DNA from: JAJFJD01 sp965228975
GTDB lineage: Bacteria; Pseudomonadota; Alphaproteobacteria; UBA8366
Assembly (NCBI GenBank): GCA_965228975.1
Contig: OZ245851.1
Location: forward strand, 4,030,001-4,094,000
Direction of reading: 5' to 3'
Length of the DNA stretch: 64,000 nucleotides
Part shown: in pieces, positions 33,745 to 43,318 of the stretch
Layout of the letters: each line of letters starts with the position of its first letter
Position numbering within the stretch: position 1 is the first letter of the stretch
The notes under the pieces: generated by a model
What the model saw: the letters and a program-made list of their open reading frames with translations, nothing else
Database searches by the model: none
What the model was told of the DNA's origin: nothing
Translations under genes and position numbers: made by a program

Positions 33745-36075
33745 ATGATGAAATATGCCGTTGGCCAAGCCGTACCGCGAACCGAAGATCCGCGCCTGTT
33801 GCGCGGGCATGGCAACTATATCGACGACTTCATCCTGCCGCGGCAGGCCTATGCTTATATGCTGCGCTCGCCCTATGCACATGCCGAGATCAAGTCGATC
33901 GACGCCGCCGAGGCCCTGGCGCAGCCGGGCGTGATCGCCGTGCTGACCGGCGAAGACTATGAAGCCGACGGCTTGGGGGAGATTACCGGGCCGAAGCCGC
34001 GCAAGCGCCGTGACGGCTCGCCCATGTTCCGGCCGCCGCGCCCGGCACTGACCAAGGACCGCGCCCGCCATGTCGGCCAGATCGTCGCGGTCGTCGTAGC
34101 CGAATCGGTCGACATCGCGAAAAGCGCGTCGGAGCTCGTCTATGTGGATTACAACAGCCTGCCGGTCACCGTCGCCACGGACCGGGCAACCGATCCCGAA
34201 ACACCGGCGATCTGGGACGAATGTCCCGATAACGAGGCCTTCTTCTACGAGGCCGGCGACAAGCAGGCGGTCGACGCCGCATTGACCGGTGCGGCGCATG
34301 TGGTCAAACAGCGATTCGTGATAAACCGCATCAACGCCAATTCGATGGAGCCGCGCGGCGCGCTCGGCGACTACGATCCGCGCGAGGACCATTACACGAT
34401 CTACGCCGGCATCCAACGGCCATGGGCCTGGCGGACCACGCTGTGCAAAAACCTGTTCCACATCCCGGAAAACAAGATGCGATTGGTGACCGGCGATATG
34501 GGCGGGTCCTTCGGCATGAAGGGCGCGATCTATCCGGAGATCCCGCTCGTCGCTTGGGCGTCGAAACGGGTCGGCCGCCCGGTCAAATGGCGCTGCGAGC
34601 GGAGCGAAGGTTTCGTCGCCGACGATCACGCCCGCGACAACGTCAGCGACGTGCAATTGGCGCTCGACGAAGACGGCAAGTTCCTTGCCCTCAAGGTCGA
34701 GACCAGCGCGGCGCTCGGCGCCTATATCTCCTTCATGGGCATGGGGCCGCCCACCGGCAATGTCGGCGGCCTCGCCGGGGTCTACACCACACCCGCCGCC
34801 TATGTCGGCGTTTCCGGCGTGTTGACCAACACGTCGCCTCTGTCGCCGTATCGCGGCGCCGGGCGACCGGAAGCGTCCTACATCATCGAGCGGATGATCA
34901 ATCTCGCCGCACAGGACATGCGGATCGATCCGGCGGAACTGCGGCGGCGCAATTTCATTCCGCCCGACGCCTTTCCCTACAAGACGCCGCTGACATTCAC
35001 CTACGACTGCGGCGAATTCGAGAAGGTAATGGACCGGACGATGGAGAAGGCCGACTACGAGAGCTTCCCCGCCCGGCGCGCGGAGTCCGAGGCGGTGGGC
35101 AAACTGCGCGGGATCGGCATGTCCTGCACCATCGAAGTGGCCGCGGCCGTACAACCGGAAACCGCCGAGATGCGGTTCGACCCATCGGGCACGGTCACGG
35201 TGCTTGTCGGCTCCACCCCGCACGGCCAAGGTCACGAGACCATCTACAAACAGGTGGTCTGCGAGAAGCTCGGCATCGAGCCGGAGGCGATCCGCGTCAT
35301 CGAAGGCGACACCGAGAAAGTTTCCTTCGGCACCGGCACCGGCGGATCGCGCACCGCCGCCATCGGCTCCTCGGCGGTCCTGATGGCGACCGAGAAGGTG
35401 ATCGACAAAACATCGAAAATCGCCGCCCACATGCTCGAAGCGTCGGAACAGGACATTACCCTGGAGGACGGCAAATTCGTCATCGCCGGCACCGACCGTT
35501 CGATCGATTTCACCGAAGCGGCGCAAGCCGCCTTCTCGCCGGACAAATTACCCAAGGGAATGGAGCCGGGCCTCTACGAATTCGGCACCTTCATTCCCGA
35601 GGCGCCCAACTTCCCGAATGGCTGCCACATCGTGGAAGTCGAGGTCACACCCGAAACCGGCGAGATCGAATTGCTGCGCTACTCCGTGGTCGACGATTGC
35701 GGCGTCGAACTGAATCCGCTGCTGGTCAAGGGTCAGGTGCATGGCGGCATCGTCCAGGGCGCCGGCCAGGCCTTGATGGAGCATATGGTCTACGAAGAGG
35801 ACAGCGGGCAGTTACTGTCCGGCTCCTTCATGGACTACTGCATGCCGCGCGCCGACGATTTCTGCTTCTTCGACGTCTCGGCCCATCCGGTGCCGACCCA
35901 GACCAATCCGTTCGGCGTGAAAGGCGTCGGCGAGGCGGGGACGGTCGGCGCGCTGGCCGCCGTGATGAACGCGGTCAACGATGCTCTCGTCGCCCGCGGC
36001 GTCCGCCATGTGGAAATGCCGCTGACCCCCGAGCGCGTCTGGCGCGCCATCCAGGACGCATCGAAGGCGGCATGA
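33745..36075 (+). CDS. Molybdenum hydroxylase large subunit (xanthine dehydrogenase / CoxL family)
   Basis: 776 residues covering both halves of the xanthine-oxidase large-subunit fold: AVPRTEDPRLLRGHGNYIDD at the start, GDMGGSFGMKG, the active-site loop SPYRGAGRPEA (not the AYRCSFR of true CO dehydrogenase), TPHGQGHETIYKQ, GTGTGGSRTAA and the catalytic glutamate in KGVGEAGTVGA. It hydroxylates an aldehyde, purine-like or other carbon centre using molybdopterin cytosine dinucleotide. The FAD and [2Fe-2S] subunit genes that normally accompany it are not in this window. Its stop overlaps the start of aconitase X, so the two are coupled. Confidence 0.9.
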   Translation: MMKYAVGQAVPRTEDPRLLRGHGNYIDDFILPRQAYAYMLRSPYAHAEIKSIDAAEALAQPGVIAVLTGEDYEADGLGEITGPKPRKRRDGSPMFRPPRPALTKDRARHVGQIVAVVVAESVDIAKSASELVYVDYNSLPVTVATDRATDPETPAIWDECPDNEAFFYEAGDKQAVDAALTGAAHVVKQRFVINRINANSMEPRGALGDYDPREDHYTIYAGIQRPWAWRTTLCKNLFHIPENKMRLVTGDMGGSFGMKGAIYPEIPLVAWASKRVGRPVKWRCERSEGFVADDHARDNVSDVQLALDEDGKFLALKVETSAALGAYISFMGMGPPTGNVGGLAGVYTTPAAYVGVSGVLTNTSPLSPYRGAGRPEASYIIERMINLAAQDMRIDPAELRRRNFIPPDAFPYKTPLTFTYDCGEFEKVMDRTMEKADYESFPARRAESEAVGKLRGIGMSCTIEVAAAVQPETAEMRFDPSGTVTVLVGSTPHGQGHETIYKQVVCEKLGIEPEAIRVIEGDTEKVSFGTGTGGSRTAAIGSSAVLMATEKVIDKTSKIAAHMLEASEQDITLEDGKFVIAGTDRSIDFTEAAQAAFSPDKLPKGMEPGLYEFGTFIPEAPNFPNGCHIVEVEVTPETGEIELLRYSVVDDCGVELNPLLVKGQVHGGIVQGAGQALMEHMVYEEDSGQLLSGSFMDYCMPRADDFCFFDVSAHPVPTQTNPFGVKGVGEAGTVGALAAVMNAVNDALVARGVRHVEMPLTPERVWRAIQDASKAA

Positions 36076-37328
36076 TGCGGCTGACCGACGTCGAGCAGGC
36101 CATGGAGGCCGGCGCGCTTGGCAAGGGCGCCGAGTGGGCCATCGCCTATCAGAAACGCGTCGGCGAATTTTTCGAGGCCGAGGATTTCGCCGAAATCCGG
36201 TTCGCTCACATGATCACCGACGCGGAAACGCTGGGTGCGTCGGGCCTCGCCTTCTTGGAAGAGATGGCGGAAATGCCGGTCGAGGACCGCCGCCTCCGCA
36301 CGCTGGCCATCGTCGACAGCCGCGGATTCGACGACCGCGCGTTCGAGCGGCTGTTGCCCGGCAAGCCGCTGGTCGGCGACACGCAGCGGGCGATCAACGC
36401 GTTGGGCCGTATGGGCGCGATGAAGGCGCATGGCTATTTCAACAACCATTCGATCCCCCTGCCCGCCTTCGGCGAATCCTGCGCATTCAGCGGCACGCCG
36501 ACGGTGGTATACGCCAATGCCATGGTCGGGGTCCGCAGCAATTTCGAGGCCGGCCCATCCGCAATCGCCGCCATGCTGACCGGCCGGGTGCCGCGCTATG
36601 GCTTTCACCTGGACGCCAACCGCCGCGGCACGGACTACTTCGTTCTGAAAGGAAAGCCGAAGAACACCGCCGACTGGGGCGCTGTCGGCGCAATCGCCGG
36701 GCGACAACTCGCCTCCTATTGGAAGGTGCCGGTGATCGACGGCATCGACGGCCGGCCGGACGCGATCTCCTTGAACCATCTCGCCCTCTGTCTCGCCAGC
36801 TACGGATCGCACGCCATGTTCCACGTGGTCGGCGTCACGCCCGAGGCCCGCGATGCACGGGACGCCTTCGGCGGCCCGCCGCCGGAACCCACCGTCGTGA
36901 CACAGGCCGACATCGACGCCTTCCACCGCGAATACGCGGGCGACGGCGAGCCGCTCGACGTGGTCGCGTTCGGCGCACCACAGCTCACCATGCCTGAGGT
37001 CTACGCGGTCGCGGAGACGCTGGCAGGGCGCAAGGTGCATGAGAATACGACACTGCTCGTCTATACGCCGCTCGAGATCAAGGAGGCCTGCCGCCGGGCC
37101 GGCGTCGCGCAACGGATCGAAGACGCCGGCGGTCTGCTGGTCCACGGACCCGATTTCTTCGCGACCTTTGCCAAGGAAATCCGTGCGGCACATGGCTGGA
37201 CGCGGCTGATGACCCAATCGGTCAAGACCGCGAACATCACAGAAGGCTACGGCTACGAACCGGTCGCGGCCTCCCTCGAGGATTGCGTCGAGTCCGCGGT
37301 CGCGGGCCGGATCGTGAGAACGGCATGA
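36072..37328 (+). CDS. Aconitase X catalytic subunit (AcnX large, DUF521)
   Basis: 418-residue protein of the aconitase X family: RLTDVEQAMEAGALGKGAEWAIAYQ at the start, HMITDAETLGASGLAFLEEMAE, and FNNHSIPLPAFGESCAFSGTPTVVYANAM with LASYGSHAMFHVVGVTPEA in the middle. Bacterial members studied dehydrate cis-3-hydroxy-L-proline; an archaeal branch dehydrates mevalonate-5-phosphate. Several cysteines are present for the iron-sulfur cluster. The start overlaps the molybdenum hydroxylase stop, and the swivel-domain gene follows with a four-base overlap. The DadA-like gene nearby fits proline-derivative catabolism but the substrate is unproved. Confidence 0.88.
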   Translation: MMRLTDVEQAMEAGALGKGAEWAIAYQKRVGEFFEAEDFAEIRFAHMITDAETLGASGLAFLEEMAEMPVEDRRLRTLAIVDSRGFDDRAFERLLPGKPLVGDTQRAINALGRMGAMKAHGYFNNHSIPLPAFGESCAFSGTPTVVYANAMVGVRSNFEAGPSAIAAMLTGRVPRYGFHLDANRRGTDYFVLKGKPKNTADWGAVGAIAGRQLASYWKVPVIDGIDGRPDAISLNHLALCLASYGSHAMFHVVGVTPEARDARDAFGGPPPEPTVVTQADIDAFHREYAGDGEPLDVVAFGAPQLTMPEVYAVAETLAGRKVHENTTLLVYTPLEIKEACRRAGVAQRIEDAGGLLVHGPDFFATFAKEIRAAHGWTRLMTQSVKTANITEGYGYEPVAASLEDCVESAVAGRIVRTA

Positions 37329-37735
37329 GCGTGATCACCGGCCATAAGGGAATCGGCGGCCAAGTTCGCGGCATCGCGTTGGTGGCGAGCGACAACTTCA
37401 GCACCCGCTACGACCTGGACCGGGACCGCGGCGTGTTCTCCCGTCGCGCGCACAAGCTCTTCGGCGAGAACTATGTCGGCCGGGTGCTGGTCCTGAATGC
37501 GGCCAAGGGTGGCGTCGCGTCGGCCTGGATGCTGCGGGAGATGGTAATCAATAAAAAGGCGCCGCTGGCCTTGTTGCTCAACGACGCCAATCCCGTCATG
37601 GCGCAAGGCGCCGCGTTTGCCGAACTGCCCTTCATGCACCGTTTCGAGACGGATATCACCAATGCGATCCAGACCGGCGACACGGTGCTGGTCGACCCGC
37701 AGGCGGGCCGGGTGACGGTCGAACCAGTATCCTGA
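37325..37735 (+). CDS. Aconitase X swivel-domain subunit (AcnX small, DUF126)
   Basis: 136-residue protein, the small swivelling domain that closes over the active site of AcnX. The usual strands are seen, with NYVGRVLVLNAAKGGVASAWMLREMV and a short C-terminal segment DTVLVDPQAGRVTVEP. Many members have paired serines in the glycine-rich loop; here it reads AAKGGVASAW, so the chemistry or substrate may differ. ATG at 37325 overlaps the large-subunit stop (ATGA). Confidence 0.86.
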   Translation: MSVITGHKGIGGQVRGIALVASDNFSTRYDLDRDRGVFSRRAHKLFGENYVGRVLVLNAAKGGVASAWMLREMVINKKAPLALLLNDANPVMAQGAAFAELPFMHRFETDITNAIQTGDTVLVDPQAGRVTVEPVS

Positions 37736-37746
37736 TAGCGCGGCGT

Positions 37747-38988
37747 CTAGAAACGCTCGGCGCGGAACGGCGTCAGATCGACCTCGGTCGGTTTGCCGGC
37801 GATCAACCGCGCCAACAGCTGGCCGGTAATCGCGCCGGTGCCTAGGCCCACATGCCCGTGCCCGAAGGCGAAATAGACATTGCGGTGAACCGGCGACCGG
37901 CCGATCACGGGAAGGCCGTCCGGGGTGGCCGGGCGATGGCCATACCATTTGGTCTCCACCTCGCCGGTCAACCCCGGCAACAACGCGCGCGCGTCGTCTA
38001 GAATCCGCAAGGACAAATCCCAACGCGGCGGCGCGGCCAGACCCGAAAACTCCGAGCCGGTGGTGAAGCGGATGCCATGCTCCATCGGCGTGATCACGAC
38101 ATGGCGTTCGGCCGCACCGACGGGAATGCGCATTCCCACTCCCCCATCGGGAATCATGACGTGATAGCCGCGCTCGGACTCAAGCGGAACGGACGTGCCG
38201 AGCTGTTTGGCCAACGCCCCGGAGAAGGCCCCCGCAGCGACCACGACGGTTTCGACATCGTAGCCGCCGCTTTCGGTCAGAATGCGCCGCGGGCCATCGG
38301 GTCCGGCCTCGAAGCCCGTCACCGCATCCCGCAAGATCGTCCCGCCCCGTTGTTCCAGGGAACGCGCCAACACTTCGATCATATGCCGCGGATTGATGCT
38401 GATGCCCCCTTCCGGCAGAAAGTGCCCGAAGCGGACCGACGGTCCCAACGCCGGCTCAATCTCGCGCACCTCGTCGCCGGAAAGCGCCTGCACCTCGATC
38501 CCCTTCTCGCGTCGGCGCTCCTGCGACCCCTCTGCCGCATGGAACGCCGCCTCGGTCTCATAGATGAAGAGGCGGCCGTTGCGCTGGATCAGCGCCTCGT
38601 TGCCGGCGGCACGCAACAACGGCTCGTAGGCGTCGAAGGCGTACCGCATGATTCCCGCGAGCGCATCGGATACTTCGAGGAACCGGGACTTACGGCTGCT
38701 CAGCGCGAAACGCAGGAACCAAGGCAAGGACTTCGGAAGATGCGAGACGCGGATATCCAGCGGATGCATTGGATCCATCCACATCTTCCAGGCCTGCCGC
38801 CAGATGCCCGGCGTCGCCGGCGGGATAAAAGAAGCGATCCCGATATTCCCCGCATTCCCAGCCGAACACCCATTCCCCGGCGTGTCGCGGTCGATCAGCG
38901 TGACATCGAAACCCTCGCGTTGGAGATACAATGCCGTAGACACGCCGACCGCACCGGCGCCGATGACATGAACGGAATTACTCGGCAT
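37747..38988 (-). CDS. FAD-dependent D-amino-acid dehydrogenase-like (DadA family)
   Basis: 413 residues. The FAD motif is VHVIGAGAVGVSTALYLQREG near the N-terminus, followed by CSAGNAGNIGIASFIPPATPG typical of DadA, and by the C-terminal KWYGHRPATPDGLPVIGRSP and FAFGHGHVGLGTGAITGQLLA. It would oxidise a D-amino or cyclic imino acid and pass electrons to the respiratory chain. Earlier starts at 39018 (ATG) and 39024 (GTG) exist; ATG at 38988 follows GGAAGG. It converges with aconitase X, 11 bases apart, supporting a shared role in hydroxyproline-like compounds. Confidence 0.88.
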   Translation of the reverse strand: MPSNSVHVIGAGAVGVSTALYLQREGFDVTLIDRDTPGNGCSAGNAGNIGIASFIPPATPGIWRQAWKMWMDPMHPLDIRVSHLPKSLPWFLRFALSSRKSRFLEVSDALAGIMRYAFDAYEPLLRAAGNEALIQRNGRLFIYETEAAFHAAEGSQERRREKGIEVQALSGDEVREIEPALGPSVRFGHFLPEGGISINPRHMIEVLARSLEQRGGTILRDAVTGFEAGPDGPRRILTESGGYDVETVVVAAGAFSGALAKQLGTSVPLESERGYHVMIPDGGVGMRIPVGAAERHVVITPMEHGIRFTTGSEFSGLAAPPRWDLSLRILDDARALLPGLTGEVETKWYGHRPATPDGLPVIGRSPVHRNVYFAFGHGHVGLGTGAITGQLLARLIAGKPTEVDLTPFRAERF

Positions 38989-39034
38989 CGCCCTTCCATC
39001 TTGCACAGAGTTGCCCATCGACACTACCGGCCGG

Positions 39035-39637
39035 CTAGAAGATCGGCTTCGTTTCCTCCATCGCAGGGCGCTGCATCATCTTCTCGAACCACCCGGTCAA
39101 CGCCGGCCGGCCCTTACGCCATTCGTCGCCCGGGTGACGCCAGTCGGCATAACCCAGCGCCGCGACGGCAGTTGTCATGCCGAGATGAACCGTATCGCCG
39201 AAACCGCCGGCCAGCTTCTCCAACTCGTCGTAGGTGCGCCCGGCCCGCGTGGCCTCGATCTCGATCACGCCCGGCGACTGTTCGGATTTGTCCCGGCGGT
39301 TTTCCCGCGACCGGGTGAACAGCGAGTCCATCAGAAGCGACGCGACACCGTCCACATGCAGCGCCTCCTCCAGCGCCTTGGGATCGGACGGCAACAGGCT
39401 GCCGCCGGAAAGATCGTTGAGATAGCGGCAGATGATCAGCGATTCGCAGAGATACACGCCGTTATCCGTCAGCAGGCCCGGCACCTTCCCGCCGGGACCA
39501 TGGGTGAGCAGGATGCTATCGCTGCCGCCGAGCGGGCCGGAGTCGACTTCTTCGATACGGTCCATCAGTCCGGCCTCACGGGCGACGATGCGCGGTCGGC
39601 GTGCATAAGGTGAGTTGCCGCTGTAAAAAAGTTTCAT
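39035..39637 (-). CDS. Glutathione S-transferase family protein
   Basis: 200 residues with an N-terminal thioredoxin-like domain (MKLFYSGNSPYARRPRIVAREAG, cis-proline in GKVPGLLTDNG, ESLIICRYLND) and a helical C-terminal domain. The serine in NSPYARR is the usual activating residue. It may conjugate or reduce electrophiles using glutathione. It sits between an MFS gene and the DadA-like gene on the same strand, about 40 bases from each. Confidence 0.87.
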   Translation of the reverse strand: MKLFYSGNSPYARRPRIVAREAGLMDRIEEVDSGPLGGSDSILLTHGPGGKVPGLLTDNGVYLCESLIICRYLNDLSGGSLLPSDPKALEEALHVDGVASLLMDSLFTRSRENRRDKSEQSPGVIEIEATRAGRTYDELEKLAGGFGDTVHLGMTTAVAALGYADWRHPGDEWRKGRPALTGWFEKMMQRPAMEETKPIF

Positions 39638-39675
39638 GGTTTCGCTCCCTCGTGACTGTTTGATTCAGGATATTC

Positions 39676-40887
39676 TTATTCCGCCGTGGCTGCAGCGCCG
39701 CGCCAGCCGACCAGCACCTCCCGCCCGGGTTCGGGCCGGTTCGGGACATTGAACGCCATCACCAGCGACATTCCGGCCATCGCCGCCCCGGACAAGAAGA
39801 CCGCGGCCGGCGACACCAACCAGAGCAACCCGAACACGGCGGGGATGACCACCGCCGCGATGTGGCTGATGGTAAAACTCACCCCTGCGGTCGACGCGAT
39901 ATCCGCGGGATCGGCGATCTTCTGGAAATAGGTCTTGATGGCAATCGCCAGCGCGAAGAAGACGTGATCAATCACATACAACCCTGCGGCAACCCGACTG
40001 TCGTCCACGAAAGCATACGCCACGAAGACGATAATCAAACCGATATATTCGAAGATAAGCGCCTTGCGCTCGCCCCAATGGGCGATCAATCGGCCGATAC
40101 GCGGCGCCAACCACATGTTGATGGCCGCGTTCAGCAGGAAGAGCATGGCGATATGCTCGACCTTGTAGCCGAACTTCTCGACCATCAGGAACCCAGCGAA
40201 CACGACGAAAATCTGCCGCCGCGCACCGGACATGAAGGTCAGCGCGTAATACAACCAATAGCGTGGGCGCAGGACCAAATGCTTATGCTGCACCACCGGT
40301 TGAGCGAAGCGCGGGAACCATGCCCAACAGAACAGCGCGATCATCACGACAAGCCCGCCGCCGAGCAGATAGACGATCTCGAAATCCAGACCGGCTTGGT
40401 CGAAGGCCAACCACACGAGTCCAAAAGTCGCGATCGAGGCGAAGGACTTGACGGCGATCAACCGGCCGAAGGTTTCGGCAGCACGGCTCTTGTCGATCCA
40501 TTGCAGGGTCAGCGACGTCTGCACCGTCTCGTAATAGTGAAAGCCGATGCTCATCAGCACGGTGGTGCAATAGAGGCCCAGCACCGTCGGGAAATAGCCG
40601 GTGATCGCCGTGCCGACTCCCAGCAGCAGGAGCGAGACCAGCGCCAACCGCTGCTCGCGCATGACCAACAGCACGAAGACCACGGCGAAGGACAGGAACC
40701 CCGGCACCTCGCGCAGACTTTGCAGGATACCCATCTCGGCCCCGGTAAAACTGGCGCGCTCGATGGCGAAGTTGTTCAGCAGCGTCTGCCAGACGGAAAA
40801 CCCCAGCGGCACCGCCGCCGTCATGAGATACAGCAGAATTTCCGGTCGCTGGCGGGCCTGGGATAGAGAGGTCGATATACGGTTCAT
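39676..40887 (-). CDS. Major facilitator superfamily transporter
   Basis: 403 residues with about 12 hydrophobic helices, arranged as two six-helix halves with a basic loop near residue 205. It begins EILLYLMTAAVPLGFSVWQTLLNNF. No substrate-specific motif was recognised. It lies 68 bases downstream of an acyl-CoA dehydrogenase gene, so it may export or import an intermediate of that pathway. Confidence 0.82.
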   Translation of the reverse strand: MNRISTSLSQARQRPEILLYLMTAAVPLGFSVWQTLLNNFAIERASFTGAEMGILQSLREVPGFLSFAVVFVLLVMREQRLALVSLLLLGVGTAITGYFPTVLGLYCTTVLMSIGFHYYETVQTSLTLQWIDKSRAAETFGRLIAVKSFASIATFGLVWLAFDQAGLDFEIVYLLGGGLVVMIALFCWAWFPRFAQPVVQHKHLVLRPRYWLYYALTFMSGARRQIFVVFAGFLMVEKFGYKVEHIAMLFLLNAAINMWLAPRIGRLIAHWGERKALIFEYIGLIIVFVAYAFVDDSRVAAGLYVIDHVFFALAIAIKTYFQKIADPADIASTAGVSFTISHIAAVVIPAVFGLLWLVSPAAVFLSGAAMAGMSLVMAFNVPNRPEPGREVLVGWRGAAATAE

Positions 40888-40955
40888 TCCGGATATGTAC
40901 TTATCGCACGTGCGCCGGTCTGTCCCGCGTCAAATGCCCCGTCACGCCGCAACAC

Positions 40956-42188
40956 CTATCCGTCGCCGCCCGGCACTTCGTTGAACGGCACGTCCTTGTC
41001 GACGCGGACGTCTTGCGGCAGGCCGAGAACGCGCTCGGCGATGATGTTGCGGAGGATTTCGTCGGTGCCGCCGGCGATTCGGTCGCGTGGGGACGACAAC
41101 ACCGCTTCCTGGAACATGGCCTTCATCGGCATCAAATCCTGGTCGTAGACGGCACCGGCCATGTCCATCAGATCGAGCGCGAAATGCGCGATCTGTTGCC
41201 GCTTGGTCCCGTTCACGACCTTGTTGATGGACGATTCAGGCCCGGGCCTCTCGCCGCGCGACAACGCGGTGATGGTGCGGAACCGGGTCAGCCTGATGCC
41301 CTGCATCTGGACATACCAGTTGGCGAGTTTGTCGCGAACCATCGGGTCCGCCACGGCGGGCCCGTTTTCCAGCGTCAACTCGCGGGCCAGGCCGAAGATA
41401 TCGTCGAAATCCGGCGCCGCCCGGTCGCCGACCGCAACGCGTTCGTTCATCAATGTGGTGATCGCCACCTTCCACCCGTCGCCCACCGCGCCCAGCCGTT
41501 GGCTGTCGGGGACGCGCACGTCGGTGAAGAAAACCTCGTTGAAGTTGGATGTCCCGGCGATCTGTTTGATGCGGCGCGTCTCGATGCCCGGCGATTTCAT
41601 ATCGATAAAGAAGTAGGTCAGGCCCTTATGCTTCGGCACGTTCGGGTCGCTGCGGGTGACGAGTACGCCGAAATCGGCGAGATGCGCGACCGAGGTCCAG
41701 ATCTTCTGGCCGTTGATAATCCAGTCGTCCCCGTCGCGCACCGCGCGCGTCCGCAGGTTCGCCAAGTCGGAACCCGCCGACGGCTCGGAAAAAAGCTGGC
41801 ACCAGACCTCCTCGCCGCGCAGCGCCGGCGGCACGTAACGCTGCTTCTGTTCCTCGGTGCCGTAGGTCAGCATGACCGGTACGCACATGCCGAGGCCGAC
41901 CTCGTAGATCCCGCGCGGCGTCAAGAAATTCGCTTCCTCCTGGCTGTAGATCACCTGCTGCATCTGCGTGCCGCCACGACCGCCGTATTCCTTGGGCACG
42001 GTGATCCCGGCCATTCCGGCGTCGAATTTCTTCGCCTGCCATGGTTTCGCGGAATCGATCAGCCCCTCCGCGCCGTAGAGAATGGGGAAGACCTTGCCCG
42101 GCTCCTTCGGTTCCGCATTCGCGGTCAGAAACGCACGCGCCTCGGCGCGAAATTCGGCTTCCGCCGGCGTGTCGTTGAAATCCATCAT
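40956..42188 (-). CDS. Acyl-CoA dehydrogenase family protein (first of two)
   Basis: 410 residues with the three acyl-CoA dehydrogenase domains: an N-terminal helical part (PAEAEFRAEARAFLTAN), the beta domain with QLFSEPSAGSDLANLRTRAV and WIINGQKIWTSVAH, and the C-terminal four-helix bundle ending GGTDEILRNIIAERVLGLP. FAD-dependent oxidation of an acyl-CoA to an enoyl-CoA is expected. Start 42188 or the adjacent ATG at 42185, both after GGGAGGA. The preceding gene is a diverged acyl-CoA dehydrogenase 10 bases away; such pairs form heterotetramers in steroid-ring and side-chain degradation (FadE26/27 type). Confidence 0.92.
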   Translation of the reverse strand: MMDFNDTPAEAEFRAEARAFLTANAEPKEPGKVFPILYGAEGLIDSAKPWQAKKFDAGMAGITVPKEYGGRGGTQMQQVIYSQEEANFLTPRGIYEVGLGMCVPVMLTYGTEEQKQRYVPPALRGEEVWCQLFSEPSAGSDLANLRTRAVRDGDDWIINGQKIWTSVAHLADFGVLVTRSDPNVPKHKGLTYFFIDMKSPGIETRRIKQIAGTSNFNEVFFTDVRVPDSQRLGAVGDGWKVAITTLMNERVAVGDRAAPDFDDIFGLARELTLENGPAVADPMVRDKLANWYVQMQGIRLTRFRTITALSRGERPGPESSINKVVNGTKRQQIAHFALDLMDMAGAVYDQDLMPMKAMFQEAVLSSPRDRIAGGTDEILRNIIAERVLGLPQDVRVDKDVPFNEVPGGDG

Positions 42189-42198
42189 GTCCTCCCGG

Positions 42199-43314
42199 TC
42201 AGGCCACGTTACGGGTTTCGAGGCGGGTGATCAGCTTATCCTTCCAGCGGCGTTCGCCGCCGACGGCCTGCGCCAGCAACGCGGCACGGCGGTAATAGAG
42301 TTGCGCATCCACTTCCCAGGTGTAGCCCATGCCGCCATGTGTCTGGATGTTCTCCTTCGACGCCAGCGCATAAGCCTGGATCGCGGCGACCCGCGCGGCC
42401 GCCGCCGCCGTCGGCAAATCCGGCGCGTCGTTGGCGAGCGCCCACGCGCCGTAGAGGGCGTTCGACCGCGCCAATTCGAGCGCAATATACATGTCCGCCA
42501 ACTTGTGCTTGATCGCCTGGAACGATCCGATCGGGCGTCCGAAGGCGTATCGCGACTTGGCATATTCGGTCGCCATATCGAGACAGGCCTGGGCACCGCC
42601 GACCTGCTCGAAGGCGAATAGGATCGCGGCCCGATCGAAAACCCGCTCCATCACCGCCCAGCCTTCCCCCGCCGCGCCGAGCATCTCACCGGCCGCGCCG
42701 TCGAACCGGACGCGGGCATGGCTGCGCGACGGATCGACCGTCTCGACCGGTTTACGATCGACGCCATCGAGATCGGTCAGAACCAGCGAAAGATCGCGCT
42801 CGCCGCCACCCGTTCGCGCCAGCACGACCGCGAAATCCGCCACATCGCCGTCGGCCACGGGAAGCTTCTCGCCGGTCAACCCGCCGTTCTCGAACCGGAC
42901 GGTTACGTCCGCCGGCCCCGGGCGTTGCACGCCTTCCGCGACGGCGACGCAGCCGATCTTCTCCCCGCCCGCGAGCAACGGCAGGTAGCGTTGTTTCTGT
43001 TCCTCCGTCCCAGCGAGCAGGATGGCCTCCGCCGCCAGATAAATCGACGAGCTGAACGGCGTCGGCGCGATCGCCCGGCCCAGTTCCTCGGCGATGACGC
43101 ACAGTTCTTCATGGCTCAGACCGGCGCCGCCATAGGATTCGGGGATGGCGGTCGCCATCCAGCCCAGTTCCGCCATGCCGGCCCACAGGTCACGGTCGAA
43201 AGGCGCGTCGCCTTCCAAAACCGCCCGGGCAGCATCCGGCGATCCCTTCTCGTCGAGGAACCGCCGCGCTTGATCCCGCAACATCCGTTGTTCGTCGGAA
43301 AGATCGAAATTCAT
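42199..43314 (-). CDS. Acyl-CoA dehydrogenase family protein (second of two)
   Basis: 371 residues, a shorter and diverged acyl-CoA dehydrogenase: MNFDLSDEQRMLRDQARRFL, GMAELGWMATAIPESYGGAGLSHEE, FEQVGGAQACLDMATEYAKSRYAFGRPIGSFQ and the C-terminal NIQTHGGMGYTWEVDAQLYYRRA. The canonical mid-domain motif is weak, as in the partner subunits of heteromeric enzymes. It lies between the CoA transferase (4 bases upstream) and the other dehydrogenase (10 bases downstream), so all three are one transcript. Confidence 0.91.
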   Translation of the reverse strand: MNFDLSDEQRMLRDQARRFLDEKGSPDAARAVLEGDAPFDRDLWAGMAELGWMATAIPESYGGAGLSHEELCVIAEELGRAIAPTPFSSSIYLAAEAILLAGTEEQKQRYLPLLAGGEKIGCVAVAEGVQRPGPADVTVRFENGGLTGEKLPVADGDVADFAVVLARTGGGERDLSLVLTDLDGVDRKPVETVDPSRSHARVRFDGAAGEMLGAAGEGWAVMERVFDRAAILFAFEQVGGAQACLDMATEYAKSRYAFGRPIGSFQAIKHKLADMYIALELARSNALYGAWALANDAPDLPTAAAAARVAAIQAYALASKENIQTHGGMGYTWEVDAQLYYRRAALLAQAVGGERRWKDKLITRLETRNVA

Positions 43315-43318
43315 CCTG

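Noticed and set aside
33160..35526. 788-codon open frame antisense to the molybdenum hydroxylase and joining the DUF35 gene
   Set aside because: The translation upstream of the DUF35 start has no recognisable domain and lies opposite a gene with all family motifs; long antisense frames are common in high-GC DNA.
34422..36071. Open frame that would extend aconitase X upstream to a 968-residue protein
   Set aside because: The extra part is a shadow of the molybdenum hydroxylase gene and lacks family similarity; the AcnX start at 36072 overlaps the previous stop in the usual way.
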